36,704 nucleotides of DNA from Thiotrichaceae bacterium (GCA_026991885.1 JALXAQ010000236.1:1-36704), one strand, 5' to 3'; positions 18,060 through 27,240 are shown, counted from the stretch's first letter. Numbers and translations: made by a program. The notes: generated from the sequence alone by a model not told the origin.

Positions 18060-19418
18060 ATGTTAAAACAATTTAATCAAAAGCAATCGCCCTTTGTAAC
18101 GGAGTTCGATGTACAAGAATTATGCAACCCATCTATCAATTTTGCAGACTTTGCGAGGGGCATTGATAATGTGCATATTGATGTAGTTCTCAGTCCAGAT
18201 TTTACCGAGTTATGTACTCGCATCATTTATGAACTGCTGAATGAGCATAGTAGCACCAAAAAACGCGCTACTGATGAACCCTCTCTCCCCCTGCGTAATA
18301 AACTGGAAATATTGAATGCAAATTATGCCTCTATGCTCACCGCAACGATACATGGTGCAGCTAAAAACATTCATTTTGTACAACTCTTTCAAATTGCGGT
18401 CATTAAATTTGTGCTAAGCACGGTGCGAACCCAAGCTGACCGTTTGTTACACAATTTAAGAAAAATAAATCTCAAGGAGAATTTAAAAAAATTAAATTCA
18501 TTTGATCGATTTGCGTGGTTGAACAAACATAAAAACAATTTGTTATATCGGATTACTCATGAAGTGTTTGAGCAGATATATCAAGTGGAATCAGATGTCG
18601 CCATCAGAACATTGTGCCAATCTTTATTAGGTACCACTTGGACACTCCCTGAAAAAATATTTTCCAATCCCTTGTTACAAAGCAGGGATAGTTATTCCCC
18701 TGAAGTCTTGATGAAAAATTATGTGTTGCTGTTTGAAGATACAGATAATGCTTATAGCTTGCAGCATCTCTCCCCCCTGATTGATAAATTACTTGATGAA
18801 GTGGCCTACATTTGTCAGTTAGAGCTTGAGCCTTGTCGTGATAAGCCTTTTATTGATAAGGATCGTGTGACAAATATCCACTTTTCATGGAAAGAGGTCC
18901 CCGCTAACATAGACAGTTTGTTTAATCTACAAGAGACCCAAAACGCCCTGAAAAAGGCAAAATCACACCAAAAAGCGGCGTTGACAAGCAAACTACGATA
19001 TCAACGCTTAACAAATAAGATGTTGGAACAGAACTTTGGTGAAGTGATTGTATCTATATTGGCTGCTTATGAAACGCCGCACTTATATGATCATTATGCA
19101 AAACAACTCAAACCAAAACTGTTATATCAGGCATTATGTCAGGAAGTGGAACTAGCGGATATCGCATTGAAATTAAAACTGTTGCGACGCTCTTATGATA
19201 AAGATTTATCTATTAATGAATTAAAATCTGCCAAAAAACGTGTTGCTCGGCTGGCACAAAAACCTGATCCGCAAATGTTGATAGAGTTTCTCACCCACTT
19301 TGTAAGCTTCCAAAGGGATTTAAAATATTGCAGCTTAATACATGAAGTGATGGAATCAATTAATCTATTGTTTGATAAAACGTCCCAGATCAACAATAGC
19401 TTGTATGAATTTGTTTAA
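18060..19418 (+). CDS. Hypothetical protein, about 450 residues
   Basis: A soluble, largely helical protein of 452 residues that I do not recognise. There is no signal peptide or membrane span. Charged helical stretches run throughout (IYELLNEHSSTKKRATDEPS near residue 60; KKAKSHQKAALTSKLRYQRL near 305; LKLLRRSYDKDLSINELKSA near 375). Its ATG lies 5 bases past the stop of the MipA-like gene; an alternative TTG at 18042 would overlap that gene. No ribosome site is visible, which together with the spacing suggests translational coupling. The shared operon hints at an envelope-related job, but nothing in the sequence proves it. It converges with ffh. Confidence 0.75.
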   Translation: MLKQFNQKQSPFVTEFDVQELCNPSINFADFARGIDNVHIDVVLSPDFTELCTRIIYELLNEHSSTKKRATDEPSLPLRNKLEILNANYASMLTATIHGAAKNIHFVQLFQIAVIKFVLSTVRTQADRLLHNLRKINLKENLKKLNSFDRFAWLNKHKNNLLYRITHEVFEQIYQVESDVAIRTLCQSLLGTTWTLPEKIFSNPLLQSRDSYSPEVLMKNYVLLFEDTDNAYSLQHLSPLIDKLLDEVAYICQLELEPCRDKPFIDKDRVTNIHFSWKEVPANIDSLFNLQETQNALKKAKSHQKAALTSKLRYQRLTNKMLEQNFGEVIVSILAAYETPHLYDHYAKQLKPKLLYQALCQEVELADIALKLKLLRRSYDKDLSINELKSAKKRVARLAQKPDPQMLIEFLTHFVSFQRDLKYCSLIHEVMESINLLFDKTSQINNSLYEFV

Positions 19419-19426
19419 AATAGGTA

Positions 19427-19452
19427 GGAGTCGGCCAGATTTATCTTGGACG
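19427..19452. repeat. Dispersed repeat, GTCCAAGAT family, GGCC variant
   Basis: GGAGTCGGCCAGATTTATCTTGGAC-type unit. It occupies nearly all of the 40-base gap between two convergent genes (hypothetical gene and ffh), ending 7 bases from ffh. The position is what a shared terminator would have. Confidence 0.8.
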
Positions 19453-19458
19453 TGACCC

Positions 19459-20826
19459 CTAAAACCGTCGCATCTTCCGTAGCTGTTGAGGATTTTTCAT
19501 ACCTTGCATAATATTCGCCATTCCTCGTTTTTTGGAGGCGCGTTTGACCATTTTTTGCATTTGGGCAAATTGCTTGAGTAAGCGATTCACATCTTGGATT
19601 TGCAGGCCAGAGCCATTGGCAATGCGGCGCTTTCGCGAGCCTTTTATGAGAGTCGGAAAACGTCGCTCATGTGGGGTCATGGAATTGATAATCGCTTCCA
19701 TACGAATGATTTCTTTATCGTTGATCGCTCCCTTCGCTTTTTCAGGTATCTGATCGAGGCCTGGCATTTTATCCATCAAACTTGCCATGCCTCCCATATT
19801 TTTCATTTGTATCAATTGGCTGCGAAAATCTTCAAGATCAAAACCTTTCCCTTTTTTCAGTTTGCCCGCCAATTTATCGGCTTGCTTTCTATCAACTGTG
19901 CGCTCAACATCTTCAATTAAAGTGAGTACATCACCTTGGCCGATAATTCTTGAGGCGATACGATCGGGATAAAAAGGCTCTAGCGCGTCGGTTTTTTCGC
20001 CCACGCCGATAAATTTTATCGGTTTCCCAGTAATATGCCGCACCGATAATGCTGCACCACCACGCGCATCACCATCCGTTTTGGTGAGAATCACGCCTGT
20101 TAAGGGCAAAGCATCGTTAAAAGCTTTAGCCGTTTTTGCCGCATCTTGCCCTGTCATGCTATCGACCACAAACAAGGTTTCCGTCGCTTGTGCGGCTGCA
20201 TGTAAGGCTTTAATTTCATTCATCATTTCGTCGTCAATATGGAGACGACCAGCGGTATCAATTAATAAGACATCCGCAAATTGTTTGCGAGCCTGCGAAA
20301 TGGCAGCATTGGCAATCTCGACCGGCTTTTGGGCACTCTCACTCGGGAAAAATTGTGCCCCGATTTCGCCTGCCAAAGTTTCCAATTGTTGAATGGCGGC
20401 AGGGCGGTACACGTCACAACTGACAACCATAACGGATTTTTTCTTGCGCTCAATCAGCCAACGGGCTAATTTAGCCACCGTTGTGGTTTTACCAGAGCCT
20501 TGTAAACCTGCCATTAATACTACAATAGGGGCAGGCGCTCGCAAATTGAGTTCATCACACTGCTCACCCATCAACAGTGTTAATTCATCACGGACGACTT
20601 TAATCAGTGCTTGCCCGGGTGTGAGACTGCCAATGACTTCTTGACCAATCGCCCGTTGTCGCACTTGCTCAACAAAGGCTTTGACAACAGGTAAAGCGAC
20701 GTCGGCTTCTAGTAAAGCCATTCGCACGTCGCGCAGTGCATCTTTTATATTATTTTCGGTTAAACGCCCCTGTCCACGCAGGTTTTTCAGTGTTTTACTG
20801 AGGCGCTCTGTGAGATTGTCAAACAT
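19459..20826 (-). CDS. ffh: Signal recognition particle protein Ffh
   Basis: A 455-residue SRP GTPase that binds signal sequences at the ribosome together with 4.5S RNA and hands them to FtsY at the membrane. Order: N domain (1-95), G domain with GLQGSGKTTTVAKLARWL (107-124), DTAGRLHID (190-198) and TKTDGDARGGAALS (about 248-261), then the M domain from about 300 with the RNA-binding segment containing SRKRRIANGSG and a methionine-rich tail (MQKMVKRASKKRGMANIMQG). Length is normal. The gene follows the ABC-F gene after 15 bases on the same strand. The 4.5S RNA gene is not in this window. Confidence 0.98.
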   Translation of the reverse strand: MFDNLTERLSKTLKNLRGQGRLTENNIKDALRDVRMALLEADVALPVVKAFVEQVRQRAIGQEVIGSLTPGQALIKVVRDELTLLMGEQCDELNLRAPAPIVVLMAGLQGSGKTTTVAKLARWLIERKKKSVMVVSCDVYRPAAIQQLETLAGEIGAQFFPSESAQKPVEIANAAISQARKQFADVLLIDTAGRLHIDDEMMNEIKALHAAAQATETLFVVDSMTGQDAAKTAKAFNDALPLTGVILTKTDGDARGGAALSVRHITGKPIKFIGVGEKTDALEPFYPDRIASRIIGQGDVLTLIEDVERTVDRKQADKLAGKLKKGKGFDLEDFRSQLIQMKNMGGMASLMDKMPGLDQIPEKAKGAINDKEIIRMEAIINSMTPHERRFPTLIKGSRKRRIANGSGLQIQDVNRLLKQFAQMQKMVKRASKKRGMANIMQGMKNPQQLRKMRRF

Positions 20827-20841
20827 TTTTTTTTCCTTTTC

Positions 20842-22680
20842 TCAAAAGCTTTCCAAGGTATCAGTGATTTCTAACCACATTTCCTCAGTCTGTTCTAATT
20901 GCTCAACCAATACCGCTTGTTGGCGTACATATTCCGTCACCTTATTTTTATCATCATAAAGACTCGGATCAGCCAACAAAGCTTCAACCGCCGCTTTTTC
21001 AGCCGTCAACTTATCCAAATCTTTTTCGACCTTTTTCAGACGATTTTGCAAAGTGCGACGTTGCCCGCGTTTTTTTTCTAAACGATTTTTCGGTGTTTGG
21101 GCAGAATTTGGTTTAGTGCGACGTTCAAGTATCCATTGTCGATAATCTGCTAAATCCCCTTCAAAGGCTTTCACGCGCCCTTCTGCGACTAACAGTAATT
21201 GATCAGTTGTGGTGCGTAATAAATGGCGATCATGGGAAACGATAACTAATGCGCCTGCATAATCTTGTAAGGCTAATGTTAAGGCGTGACGCATTTCTAA
21301 GTCTAAATGATTGGTCGGTTCGTCTAATAATAAGACATTAGGGCGTTGCCATATCAATAAAGCTAAGGCTAAACGTGCCTTTTCGCCTCCCGAAAACGGG
21401 GCAACGGGGGCTAATGCCATATCGCCAATAAATCCAAAACCGCCCAAAAAATCACGCAATGATTGTTCAGTCGCCTTAGCATCCAAATGTTGCAAATGTT
21501 GCAAGGCTGTCTCTTCAGGACATAATTGTTCCAGTTGATGTTGAGCAAAATAGCCAATTTGTAAGCCGTCACCCAAGGTGCATTCACCTTGTTGATGTTG
21601 AAGTTGTCCCGCTAAGAGTTTAATTAATGTCGATTTACCTGCCCCATTGGGTCCCAATAAGCCTAAACGCGAGCCGGCGGCAATACGCAGTGTCACCTTT
21701 TCAAGAATCGGTGTCTCGGTATAACCGATGCTGATTTGATCTAAGTCAATCAATTGGTTTGGCGTTTTTAAGGGTGCCAGAAAACTAAACTGAAATTGCG
21801 AATCAATATGGGCGGGCGCAATGTTTTCCATCCGTGCCAAGGCTTTGAGACGACTTTGTGCCTGTTTCGCTTTTGTCGCCTTATAACGAAAACGTTCAAC
21901 AAACGAGTGTATATGTGCAACTTCCCGTTGCTGTTTTTGATATGCGGCTTGTTGTAATGCTAATTTTGTGGCACGTTGACGCTCAAAAGCTTCATAGTTA
22001 CCCGTATATAAGTTAATTTGTTGTTGTTCGACATGGGCAATATTTTCAACCACATTATCCAAAAATTCTCGATCATGGGAAATTAATAATAAGGTGCCGG
22101 GATAACGCTTTAACCATTGTTCAAACCACAATACGGCATCCAAGTCTAAATGATTAGTCGGCTCATCCAATAATAATAAGTCGGAGCGGCACATCAGGGC
22201 TCGCGCTAAATTGAGGCGCATCCGCCATCCGCCGGAAAATTCATTAACCGGCTTTTCAGTGACTGTAAAGCCTAAACCGTGCAACAATTGGGCTGCCCGT
22301 GTCCGCGCGGTATAACCATCAATCGCCTCAAAGTGGGCGTGTAAAGTGGCTTCGCGCATACCATCACCCGCTTGTTGCGCTGCCACTAAATCGGCTTCAA
22401 TCTCGCGCAATTCTTGATCGCCATCGAGCACATATTCTATCGCTGGCGTAGAAACGGCGGGCGTTTCTTGGGCAACATGGGCAATTGTTAAGTGAGGCGG
22501 TAATTCGATCTCACCTTCATCTTGATGCAATTGCTGACGCAGCAAGGCAAATAAACTAGATTTGCCGCAGCCATTGGCACCGATAAAGCCGACTTTTTGG
22601 CCAGCATTGATGGTAATGTTGATTTGATTAAAAAGAATTTTTGTGCCACGTTGTAGGGAAAGATTGCGTAAGGTAATCAA
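20842..22680 (-). CDS. ABC-F ATPase, YheS-like
   Basis: A 612-residue soluble protein with two ABC ATPase domains and no membrane part, as in the ABC-F translation-factor family, which acts on stalled ribosomes. Domain 1 has GANGCGKSS (34-42), FSGGWRMRLNLARAL and LLLDEPTNHLDLDAVLW. The arginine/lysine-rich linker is about residues 235-310. Domain 2 has GPNGAGKST, FSGGEKARLALALL and LLLDEPTNHLDLEMRH. A coiled-coil C-terminal extension follows (about 535-605). The start is a TTG overlapping the TGA of the upstream kinase gene, preceded by GGAG 8-9 bases away. The family opening ITLRNLSLQRG supports this start. Confidence 0.95.
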   Translation of the reverse strand: MITLRNLSLQRGTKILFNQINITINAGQKVGFIGANGCGKSSLFALLRQQLHQDEGEIELPPHLTIAHVAQETPAVSTPAIEYVLDGDQELREIEADLVAAQQAGDGMREATLHAHFEAIDGYTARTRAAQLLHGLGFTVTEKPVNEFSGGWRMRLNLARALMCRSDLLLLDEPTNHLDLDAVLWFEQWLKRYPGTLLLISHDREFLDNVVENIAHVEQQQINLYTGNYEAFERQRATKLALQQAAYQKQQREVAHIHSFVERFRYKATKAKQAQSRLKALARMENIAPAHIDSQFQFSFLAPLKTPNQLIDLDQISIGYTETPILEKVTLRIAAGSRLGLLGPNGAGKSTLIKLLAGQLQHQQGECTLGDGLQIGYFAQHQLEQLCPEETALQHLQHLDAKATEQSLRDFLGGFGFIGDMALAPVAPFSGGEKARLALALLIWQRPNVLLLDEPTNHLDLEMRHALTLALQDYAGALVIVSHDRHLLRTTTDQLLLVAEGRVKAFEGDLADYRQWILERRTKPNSAQTPKNRLEKKRGQRRTLQNRLKKVEKDLDKLTAEKAAVEALLADPSLYDDKNKVTEYVRQQAVLVEQLEQTEEMWLEITDTLESF

Positions 22681-23996
22681 GCGACAATCTCCACCTCAGT
22701 TCCACTGATATTTAATTTCAAGCCCAATTTCAAAGGCGCCGCACGTTGTGGCTCAACCGATTTCCGGTTGCCATCAGGAAATGTCGCAGTCCATGCCTTT
22801 TCGGTCAAGTTGCGAATTCCCCACACCTTTGGATTTTTAGGATTTTGCACCATTTCTCCAATAATCGTGTTGGGGTTGTCGGTTGTATGTTTTATATGTC
22901 TTTGAAATATTTTTGTTTTTTGATTAAGTAACAGGGTATGCGGTCCGTTAGCAAATACGAGCTTGGGCGGTATAGTGAGCGGTGTTTGACAATGCCAACA
23001 ATCAAGCGTCCCTTGCCACCATATATTTTCCGCATGACATTTTGGACAAACAATGCCACCGTCTTTGAGTTGTAAAAATAAACTTTGCCATTCCCCTTCC
23101 ATGATGCGTTGGGCGGGATTATGTAATCCCTCGGTAAATGCGCGAATAAATAAGGTTTGTAGTGGGGGGGGACAATAGCTCCAACGTTGACGAGCCGTGT
23201 CATAATCGGGCTCATTTGGCAATTGGTTATCTTTGTTTTTGGGATCAAAAATAAAAATTGGGTTTTCACCATAAATCTGACGCTTGGCTGGTACATCCCA
23301 TACTCGAATCTGATATTCCATCTCTCCATGCAATGGATGATGCCATACCCATAAATCAAATAGTAATATTGCTAAAGAATGTAAATCGGTTTCTGTGGAA
23401 GGAACAGCATCGCCGCGTACTACTTCGGGTGCCATATATTCCATTGTTCCGTACACTTGCGCTTTAGATTGACGATTGATACCGATATTGTCGTTATCAC
23501 AAATAAGCACATCACCAGTGTGTGGATTAAACATGAGGTTACCAGCAGAAATATCGCGGTAGCAATAGCCACTGAGATGTAGGGCGCGATAGCTATTAGC
23601 GATTTGATAGGAAATTTCACAGAGCTGAACCAGACTTGGGGGTGCTTTGCGGAGTGCTTGGACTTCGCCCAATTCTGCAAAGCGTTGTCTATCAATCAGT
23701 GGCATTAAATAGCCAAATTGCTTGACGTTGTCGAGAAGAATAACGTCTATAGGCCAAATAAAACGCTCTCCTGCCCCTGTCACCCGTTGTGGCGCACCTC
23801 GGGTGACTAAGTGACGTATGGCATTTTTTTGTTCTTCCGTAGATTGTTCTATATTATACCATTTGAGAGCGTAATGCTTTTCTCCATCAGTAACGCAATA
23901 GACTTCACCTTGTCCACCTTCACCAAGTTTTCTGACTACCGTCACTGTTTGTTCCAATGTTTCGGCTTTAAGTTGTTGTCCTTTTTTTAGTTGCAT
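22677..23996 (-). CDS. Ser/Thr protein kinase with zinc ribbon and FHA-like tail (TerY-P type)
   Basis: A 439-residue cytoplasmic kinase. Glycine loop LGEGGQGEVY (24-33), lysine K45 in ALKWY, catalytic loop YRDISAGN with D148 and N153, and APE 189-191. The metal-binding DFG is replaced by DND (167-169). A zinc ribbon follows (C317, C320, C333, C336). Residues about 345-439 are strand-rich and could be an FHA-like or similar phosphopeptide-binding domain (WGIRNLTEKAWTATFPDGNR). Kinase plus zinc ribbon next to a PP2C phosphatase and a vWA protein is the TerY-P triad layout. The gene overlaps the ABC-F start by 4 bases. Downstream substrates are unknown. Confidence 0.9.
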   Translation of the reverse strand: MQLKKGQQLKAETLEQTVTVVRKLGEGGQGEVYCVTDGEKHYALKWYNIEQSTEEQKNAIRHLVTRGAPQRVTGAGERFIWPIDVILLDNVKQFGYLMPLIDRQRFAELGEVQALRKAPPSLVQLCEISYQIANSYRALHLSGYCYRDISAGNLMFNPHTGDVLICDNDNIGINRQSKAQVYGTMEYMAPEVVRGDAVPSTETDLHSLAILLFDLWVWHHPLHGEMEYQIRVWDVPAKRQIYGENPIFIFDPKNKDNQLPNEPDYDTARQRWSYCPPPLQTLFIRAFTEGLHNPAQRIMEGEWQSLFLQLKDGGIVCPKCHAENIWWQGTLDCWHCQTPLTIPPKLVFANGPHTLLLNQKTKIFQRHIKHTTDNPNTIIGEMVQNPKNPKVWGIRNLTEKAWTATFPDGNRKSVEPQRAAPLKLGLKLNISGTEVEIVA

Positions 23997-24017
23997 GGGG
24001 ATTTTGTTCCTAGCAAT

Positions 24018-24056
24018 CTAAAAATCCTAGATCGATAAGAAATAGGATTTTTTAAA
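24018..24056. repeat. Imperfect hairpin, AAAAATCCTA / TAGGATTTTT
   Basis: Related to the perfect hairpin at 16177-16209; it shares AGAAATAGGATTTTT. It lies in the roughly 100-base gap between the FGE-like gene and the kinase gene, so it might lower transcription into the kinase gene. Confidence 0.6.
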
Positions 24057-24098
24057 TCGCATTAAATGTTGCACATCACGTTAATTTTTGATTGTGAT

Positions 24099-25595
24099 TT
24101 ATGATCCATCCATCCATTCTGATGTAATGGTAACGACACGAAAACCGTTAAAATGGCTTATCGTCTTTAAGGTATCCTTTTCACGATGACTGACGTAACT
24201 CTGTTTAGAATCGTCTGCCCATGAACCGCCACGAAGCACCCGGTATAAAACATCTCCTCCAGTGTTCCACTCTCCTCCATCTGACGGAGCACCAAGATAA
24301 TTATCATGCCAACGGTCAGCACACCATTCCCAAACGTTCCCTAGCATGTCATATAATCCAAAGGGATTCGGGTAAAAAGAACCCACTGGTGCCGTCTGTT
24401 TACCACTCCATCGAGTACCGCTATCTCGGATGTTAAGCCGATGAGCACTTATTTTATTTCCCCATGAATAGTGAGTTTTTGTACCAGCACGCGCGGCATA
24501 TTCCCATTCTGCTTCAGTGGGTAAACGGTATTGCTTACCTGTTTGCTTACTTAACCACATGGCATAATCTTTAGCATCATTCCAAGAGACATTAATCACC
24601 GGGCGATTATCGCGCCCCCAATTTTTATCTTCGGGTTTTGTTCTACCCGTGGCTTTAGCAAAACGATCATATTCAGCAAATGTGACTTCATAACGTCCCA
24701 TGGCAAAAGGCTTTATTTTAACCCAATGTGCTGGGCGTTCATCAAAATCGCCATCACCCTGAAGATCTCCCATTTTAAAGCGCCCGCCGGGTATGATGAT
24801 CATTTCTGGGCCAAAACCTCCATTTTTTAGGCGATCACGGAAGTTTCCTTTGCTAGAATTGGTTAATTTTTTTAGCCGTTGCTCTTGCTCCTCTCTTACT
24901 TTTTCTAATTGCTTTAATCGTTGCTCTTCATCCTTTGCCCTTTTTTCTAGCTCTGCTACATGTTTAGCTTTTTCGTCGATTTTTAATTGTACACTTTCAA
25001 TTTCTTCTGTCCGTGCTAAATACCTCTCCTCAACGGCTGCCGCCTCCATTTGTAATTGCGCTAAGCGTTGCTTTTCAGCCTTGATTTCTGCCGCGCTTTG
25101 TGGTGAAAATTCTTGTGAGGGGGCGCCTGATTGGCTATAAATCATATAGCCGATAGTCAATCCCGCAATGATTGTCACCACTATCACACTCGCTAAAACA
25201 TACTTCATAGATAAGCGGTTTGCGAGGACTTCATTGTTTGGGGATTGCTCAGTTGCTTTAGATTTTTTGATAGGGATTGTGATATCCACTTCTAAAGCAT
25301 TCACCCAAGTTTGCACAGCCCACTCTGCTGCATCTTTTTCCAATGCTAAGTTAGTATTTAACTGATTAACCAATCGGATAAATAGGGTATCTTGCGAACC
25401 TGGCGGCGGATTTAATAATTTTTTAGCAACACCTTGTTTAAGTGCGTTAACAATCACAAAAATTTCTCGCTTGTACTGACTACTACCAGCACAGGCATCG
25501 TGTAGCAAACCTTCACAACGTTTCTGATCATTGATCAGGTTCTTGCCTTCTTTCTGGATCAGTTCACATAGTTTGTCACGGGGTAATTTGTCCAT
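24099..25595 (-). CDS. Membrane-anchored FGE/SUMF1-like protein of the kinase cluster
   Basis: A 498-residue protein in four parts. Residues 1-104 form a conserved-looking helical domain (RCEGLLHDACAGSSQYKREI, then AAEWAVQTWVNALEV) that I recall from other multidomain bacterial proteins linked to kinases; I know no function for it. One membrane span follows (132-153, VLASVIVVTIIAGLTIGYMI), then a coiled coil (167-246) and an FGE-sulfatase fold (262-490: MIIIPGGRFKMGD, YEVTFAEYDRF, YRLPTEAEWEYAARAGT, NVWEWCADRW, VLRGGSW, GFRV). The copper-binding active-site cysteine pair of true formylglycine-generating enzyme is not seen after RGGSW, so it may be a ligand-binding or scaffold domain. The gene overlaps the PP2C gene by 20 bases. 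Confidence 0.9.
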   Translation of the reverse strand: MDKLPRDKLCELIQKEGKNLINDQKRCEGLLHDACAGSSQYKREIFVIVNALKQGVAKKLLNPPPGSQDTLFIRLVNQLNTNLALEKDAAEWAVQTWVNALEVDITIPIKKSKATEQSPNNEVLANRLSMKYVLASVIVVTIIAGLTIGYMIYSQSGAPSQEFSPQSAAEIKAEKQRLAQLQMEAAAVEERYLARTEEIESVQLKIDEKAKHVAELEKRAKDEEQRLKQLEKVREEQEQRLKKLTNSSKGNFRDRLKNGGFGPEMIIIPGGRFKMGDLQGDGDFDERPAHWVKIKPFAMGRYEVTFAEYDRFAKATGRTKPEDKNWGRDNRPVINVSWNDAKDYAMWLSKQTGKQYRLPTEAEWEYAARAGTKTHYSWGNKISAHRLNIRDSGTRWSGKQTAPVGSFYPNPFGLYDMLGNVWEWCADRWHDNYLGAPSDGGEWNTGGDVLYRVLRGGSWADDSKQSYVSHREKDTLKTISHFNGFRVVTITSEWMDGS

Positions 25596-26409
25596 AATTC
25601 GTTAATAATAAAGTAATATCATCACCAGTTGAACGTTCAGAATAATCTTCTAGCCAATATCCTAACGCCGAGTCAACAGATTTTATACCAAATTCGCTAA
25701 TGCGTGTTAAAAGAGTACGCGCAAAAGTATGAAATTGTGTGTCATCTATAAAAGCATTGCTGAGACCATCTGTCGCCAATAATAAACCTTCTCCCGTCAT
25801 ACGCCCCAGTGTTGCTGTTTTCCAAAGTTTTTCGGCGTGTGGCGATGAGAGTGAATAGGTATAATTACCAATTAATTCAATATCTTGACTGAGTGGGCGT
25901 TCTATACCCCCGTTAGGATAGAGGCGCAATATGTCACCATCTCCAATTTGTCCAAGTAGCAATCGCTCGGGCAAAATAAGCGCCACTAATAGGGTTGTCC
26001 CATAACGTCTGATGAGTTTATAAATATCATCGTTTGGGATTGGAAGGGAACGTGTTGCGGCATCTTGTAATACGGTATCGCGCCAAATTCGCCCAATATG
26101 ACGCGGAAAATGCTGCTTAAAATTATTATTTAATAAACTCAAGCTATTTTCTTGACAATAAAAATTGTCAAAAAACGCCATTAATTCTTTTATGGCAAGC
26201 CTGACAGCGATTTTGGCGCCATGTTCACTCAGATCGTGTTGCTCATCACCGTGTCCATCAGCAACCGCTAAAGCAAGACAAGTTTTATCGGCAACTGTTT
26301 TGGTATCTACGGCATAAGCATCTTGACAAGGGATGTCATTTTGATAGTGGGATGCACCACGACGGCTAGAGGCTAAAATCCAGCCTAAGTTTGTATTTTG
26401 TATAGACAT
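25576..26409 (-). CDS. PP2C-family Ser/Thr phosphatase
   Basis: A 277-residue PPM phosphatase with all the metal-binding motifs: QDAY (near residue 29), AVADGHGDEQ (47-56), RYGTTLLVALILPERLLLGQ (start of the core strands), IGDGDILRLY, LLLATDGLSNAF and STGDDITLLL near the end. It probably removes phosphate from targets of the neighbouring kinase or from the kinase itself. ATG 26409 is preferred to the TTG one codon upstream. The gene starts 44 bases after the vWA gene and overlaps the FGE-like gene by 20 bases, so the three are probably made together. Confidence 0.93.
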   Translation of the reverse strand: MSIQNTNLGWILASSRRGASHYQNDIPCQDAYAVDTKTVADKTCLALAVADGHGDEQHDLSEHGAKIAVRLAIKELMAFFDNFYCQENSLSLLNNNFKQHFPRHIGRIWRDTVLQDAATRSLPIPNDDIYKLIRRYGTTLLVALILPERLLLGQIGDGDILRLYPNGGIERPLSQDIELIGNYTYSLSSPHAEKLWKTATLGRMTGEGLLLATDGLSNAFIDDTQFHTFARTLLTRISEFGIKSVDSALGYWLEDYSERSTGDDITLLLTNYGQITP

Positions 26410-26452
26410 CAAAACTTTTCAGTTATCAGTTATCAGATGTTTTTTCACCAAT

Positions 26453-27169
26453 CTAAAACACATCATCAGAATCAACTAGGACAGGCGGTGGACTTAGGAT
26501 GACATTATCGTTAGTCTCACTTAGGCTCCCTTTGCTCTTTCCTTGCGAAGCCCCTACTGTCGCAGTGACGCTAGCCCATTTGATATAATTGACTAATTCA
26601 CCTGGATTATGGGCTTTGAGGACACCAATTTCTTGATGACTGACAAATTTTAGCAATTGTTCTTCATCATAATCGAGTTCATCTCCAATGGCAATTGCTA
26701 AACGCACGGCCTTTTTGCCCCAAGGTTGACGCTTAAGTTTGGTAATTGCCTCAATATATTCTTCATCGGGATCGGTGCAAAGCCCATCAGAGACAAGCAG
26801 ACAAACAGGTGGCAAGCCACGTTGTGGCATTTTTTCTAAACTCAATTCGTCTGCTAATAAATCAATGGCTTGCGCGGTCGCAGTCACACCATCAATCTCC
26901 AATTCTGGCCAAGTAAATTTATCCAATGGCACGGGTTCGGGACCAACATGCCATTCTGCCTCGTTAGCAAATTTAATCGCCCGCATTTTCACCTCAACTT
27001 GTGGATGACTATCAAGCGCTTTTCTTACCTCTGGGATGGCTTCACGAATAGCTTGGTTTAATGTCGCAATTTTTGTGCCGCTCATAGAGCCTGAATAATC
27101 TGTCAGCCAAAAAAAATGTAGGGCACGTTTGGCGACTATGCCTCCGGGGGAGGGGATATTGGTAGACAT
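26453..27169 (-). CDS. TerY-like vWA-domain protein
   Basis: A 238-residue von Willebrand factor A protein. The metal-ion-dependent adhesion site is complete: DYSGSMSG (about 24-31), the threonine in DGVTATAQAI, and the aspartate in LLVSDGLCTDPDEEY. The C-terminal 40 residues are low in complexity and acidic (KGSLSETNDNVILSPPPVLV, ending DSDDVF) and could be a phosphorylation tail for the kinase. TerY-type vWA proteins sit with a PP2C phosphatase and a kinase in stress-response loci. It is the first gene of the cluster on the minus strand. No other ter genes (terB, terC, terD) are nearby. Confidence 0.9.
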   Translation of the reverse strand: MSTNIPSPGGIVAKRALHFFWLTDYSGSMSGTKIATLNQAIREAIPEVRKALDSHPQVEVKMRAIKFANEAEWHVGPEPVPLDKFTWPELEIDGVTATAQAIDLLADELSLEKMPQRGLPPVCLLVSDGLCTDPDEEYIEAITKLKRQPWGKKAVRLAIAIGDELDYDEEQLLKFVSHQEIGVLKAHNPGELVNYIKWASVTATVGASQGKSKGSLSETNDNVILSPPPVLVDSDDVF

Positions 27170-27210
27170 GCTTAAATCTCCAGCGAGAGTTTTTGTTTAT
27201 AAATTTTGCT

Positions 27211-27240
27211 AGGAGTCGGCCAGATTTATCTTGGACTCCT
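27211..27240. repeat. Dispersed repeat, GTCCAAGAT family, GGCC variant
   Basis: AGGAGTCGGCCAGATTTATC-TTGGACTCCT unit, full length with both outer GGAGTC/GACTCC arms. It lies upstream of the vWA gene. Confidence 0.8.

Noticed and set aside
19594-20644. Several plus-strand frames of 60-108 codons opposite ffh
   Set aside because: They are shadows of the highly conserved ffh coding strand.
24099-25595. True formylglycine-generating enzyme for sulfatases
   Set aside because: No active-site cysteine pair is visible after RGGSW, no sulfatase gene is nearby, and the domain is tethered by a membrane span and coiled coil within a kinase cluster.
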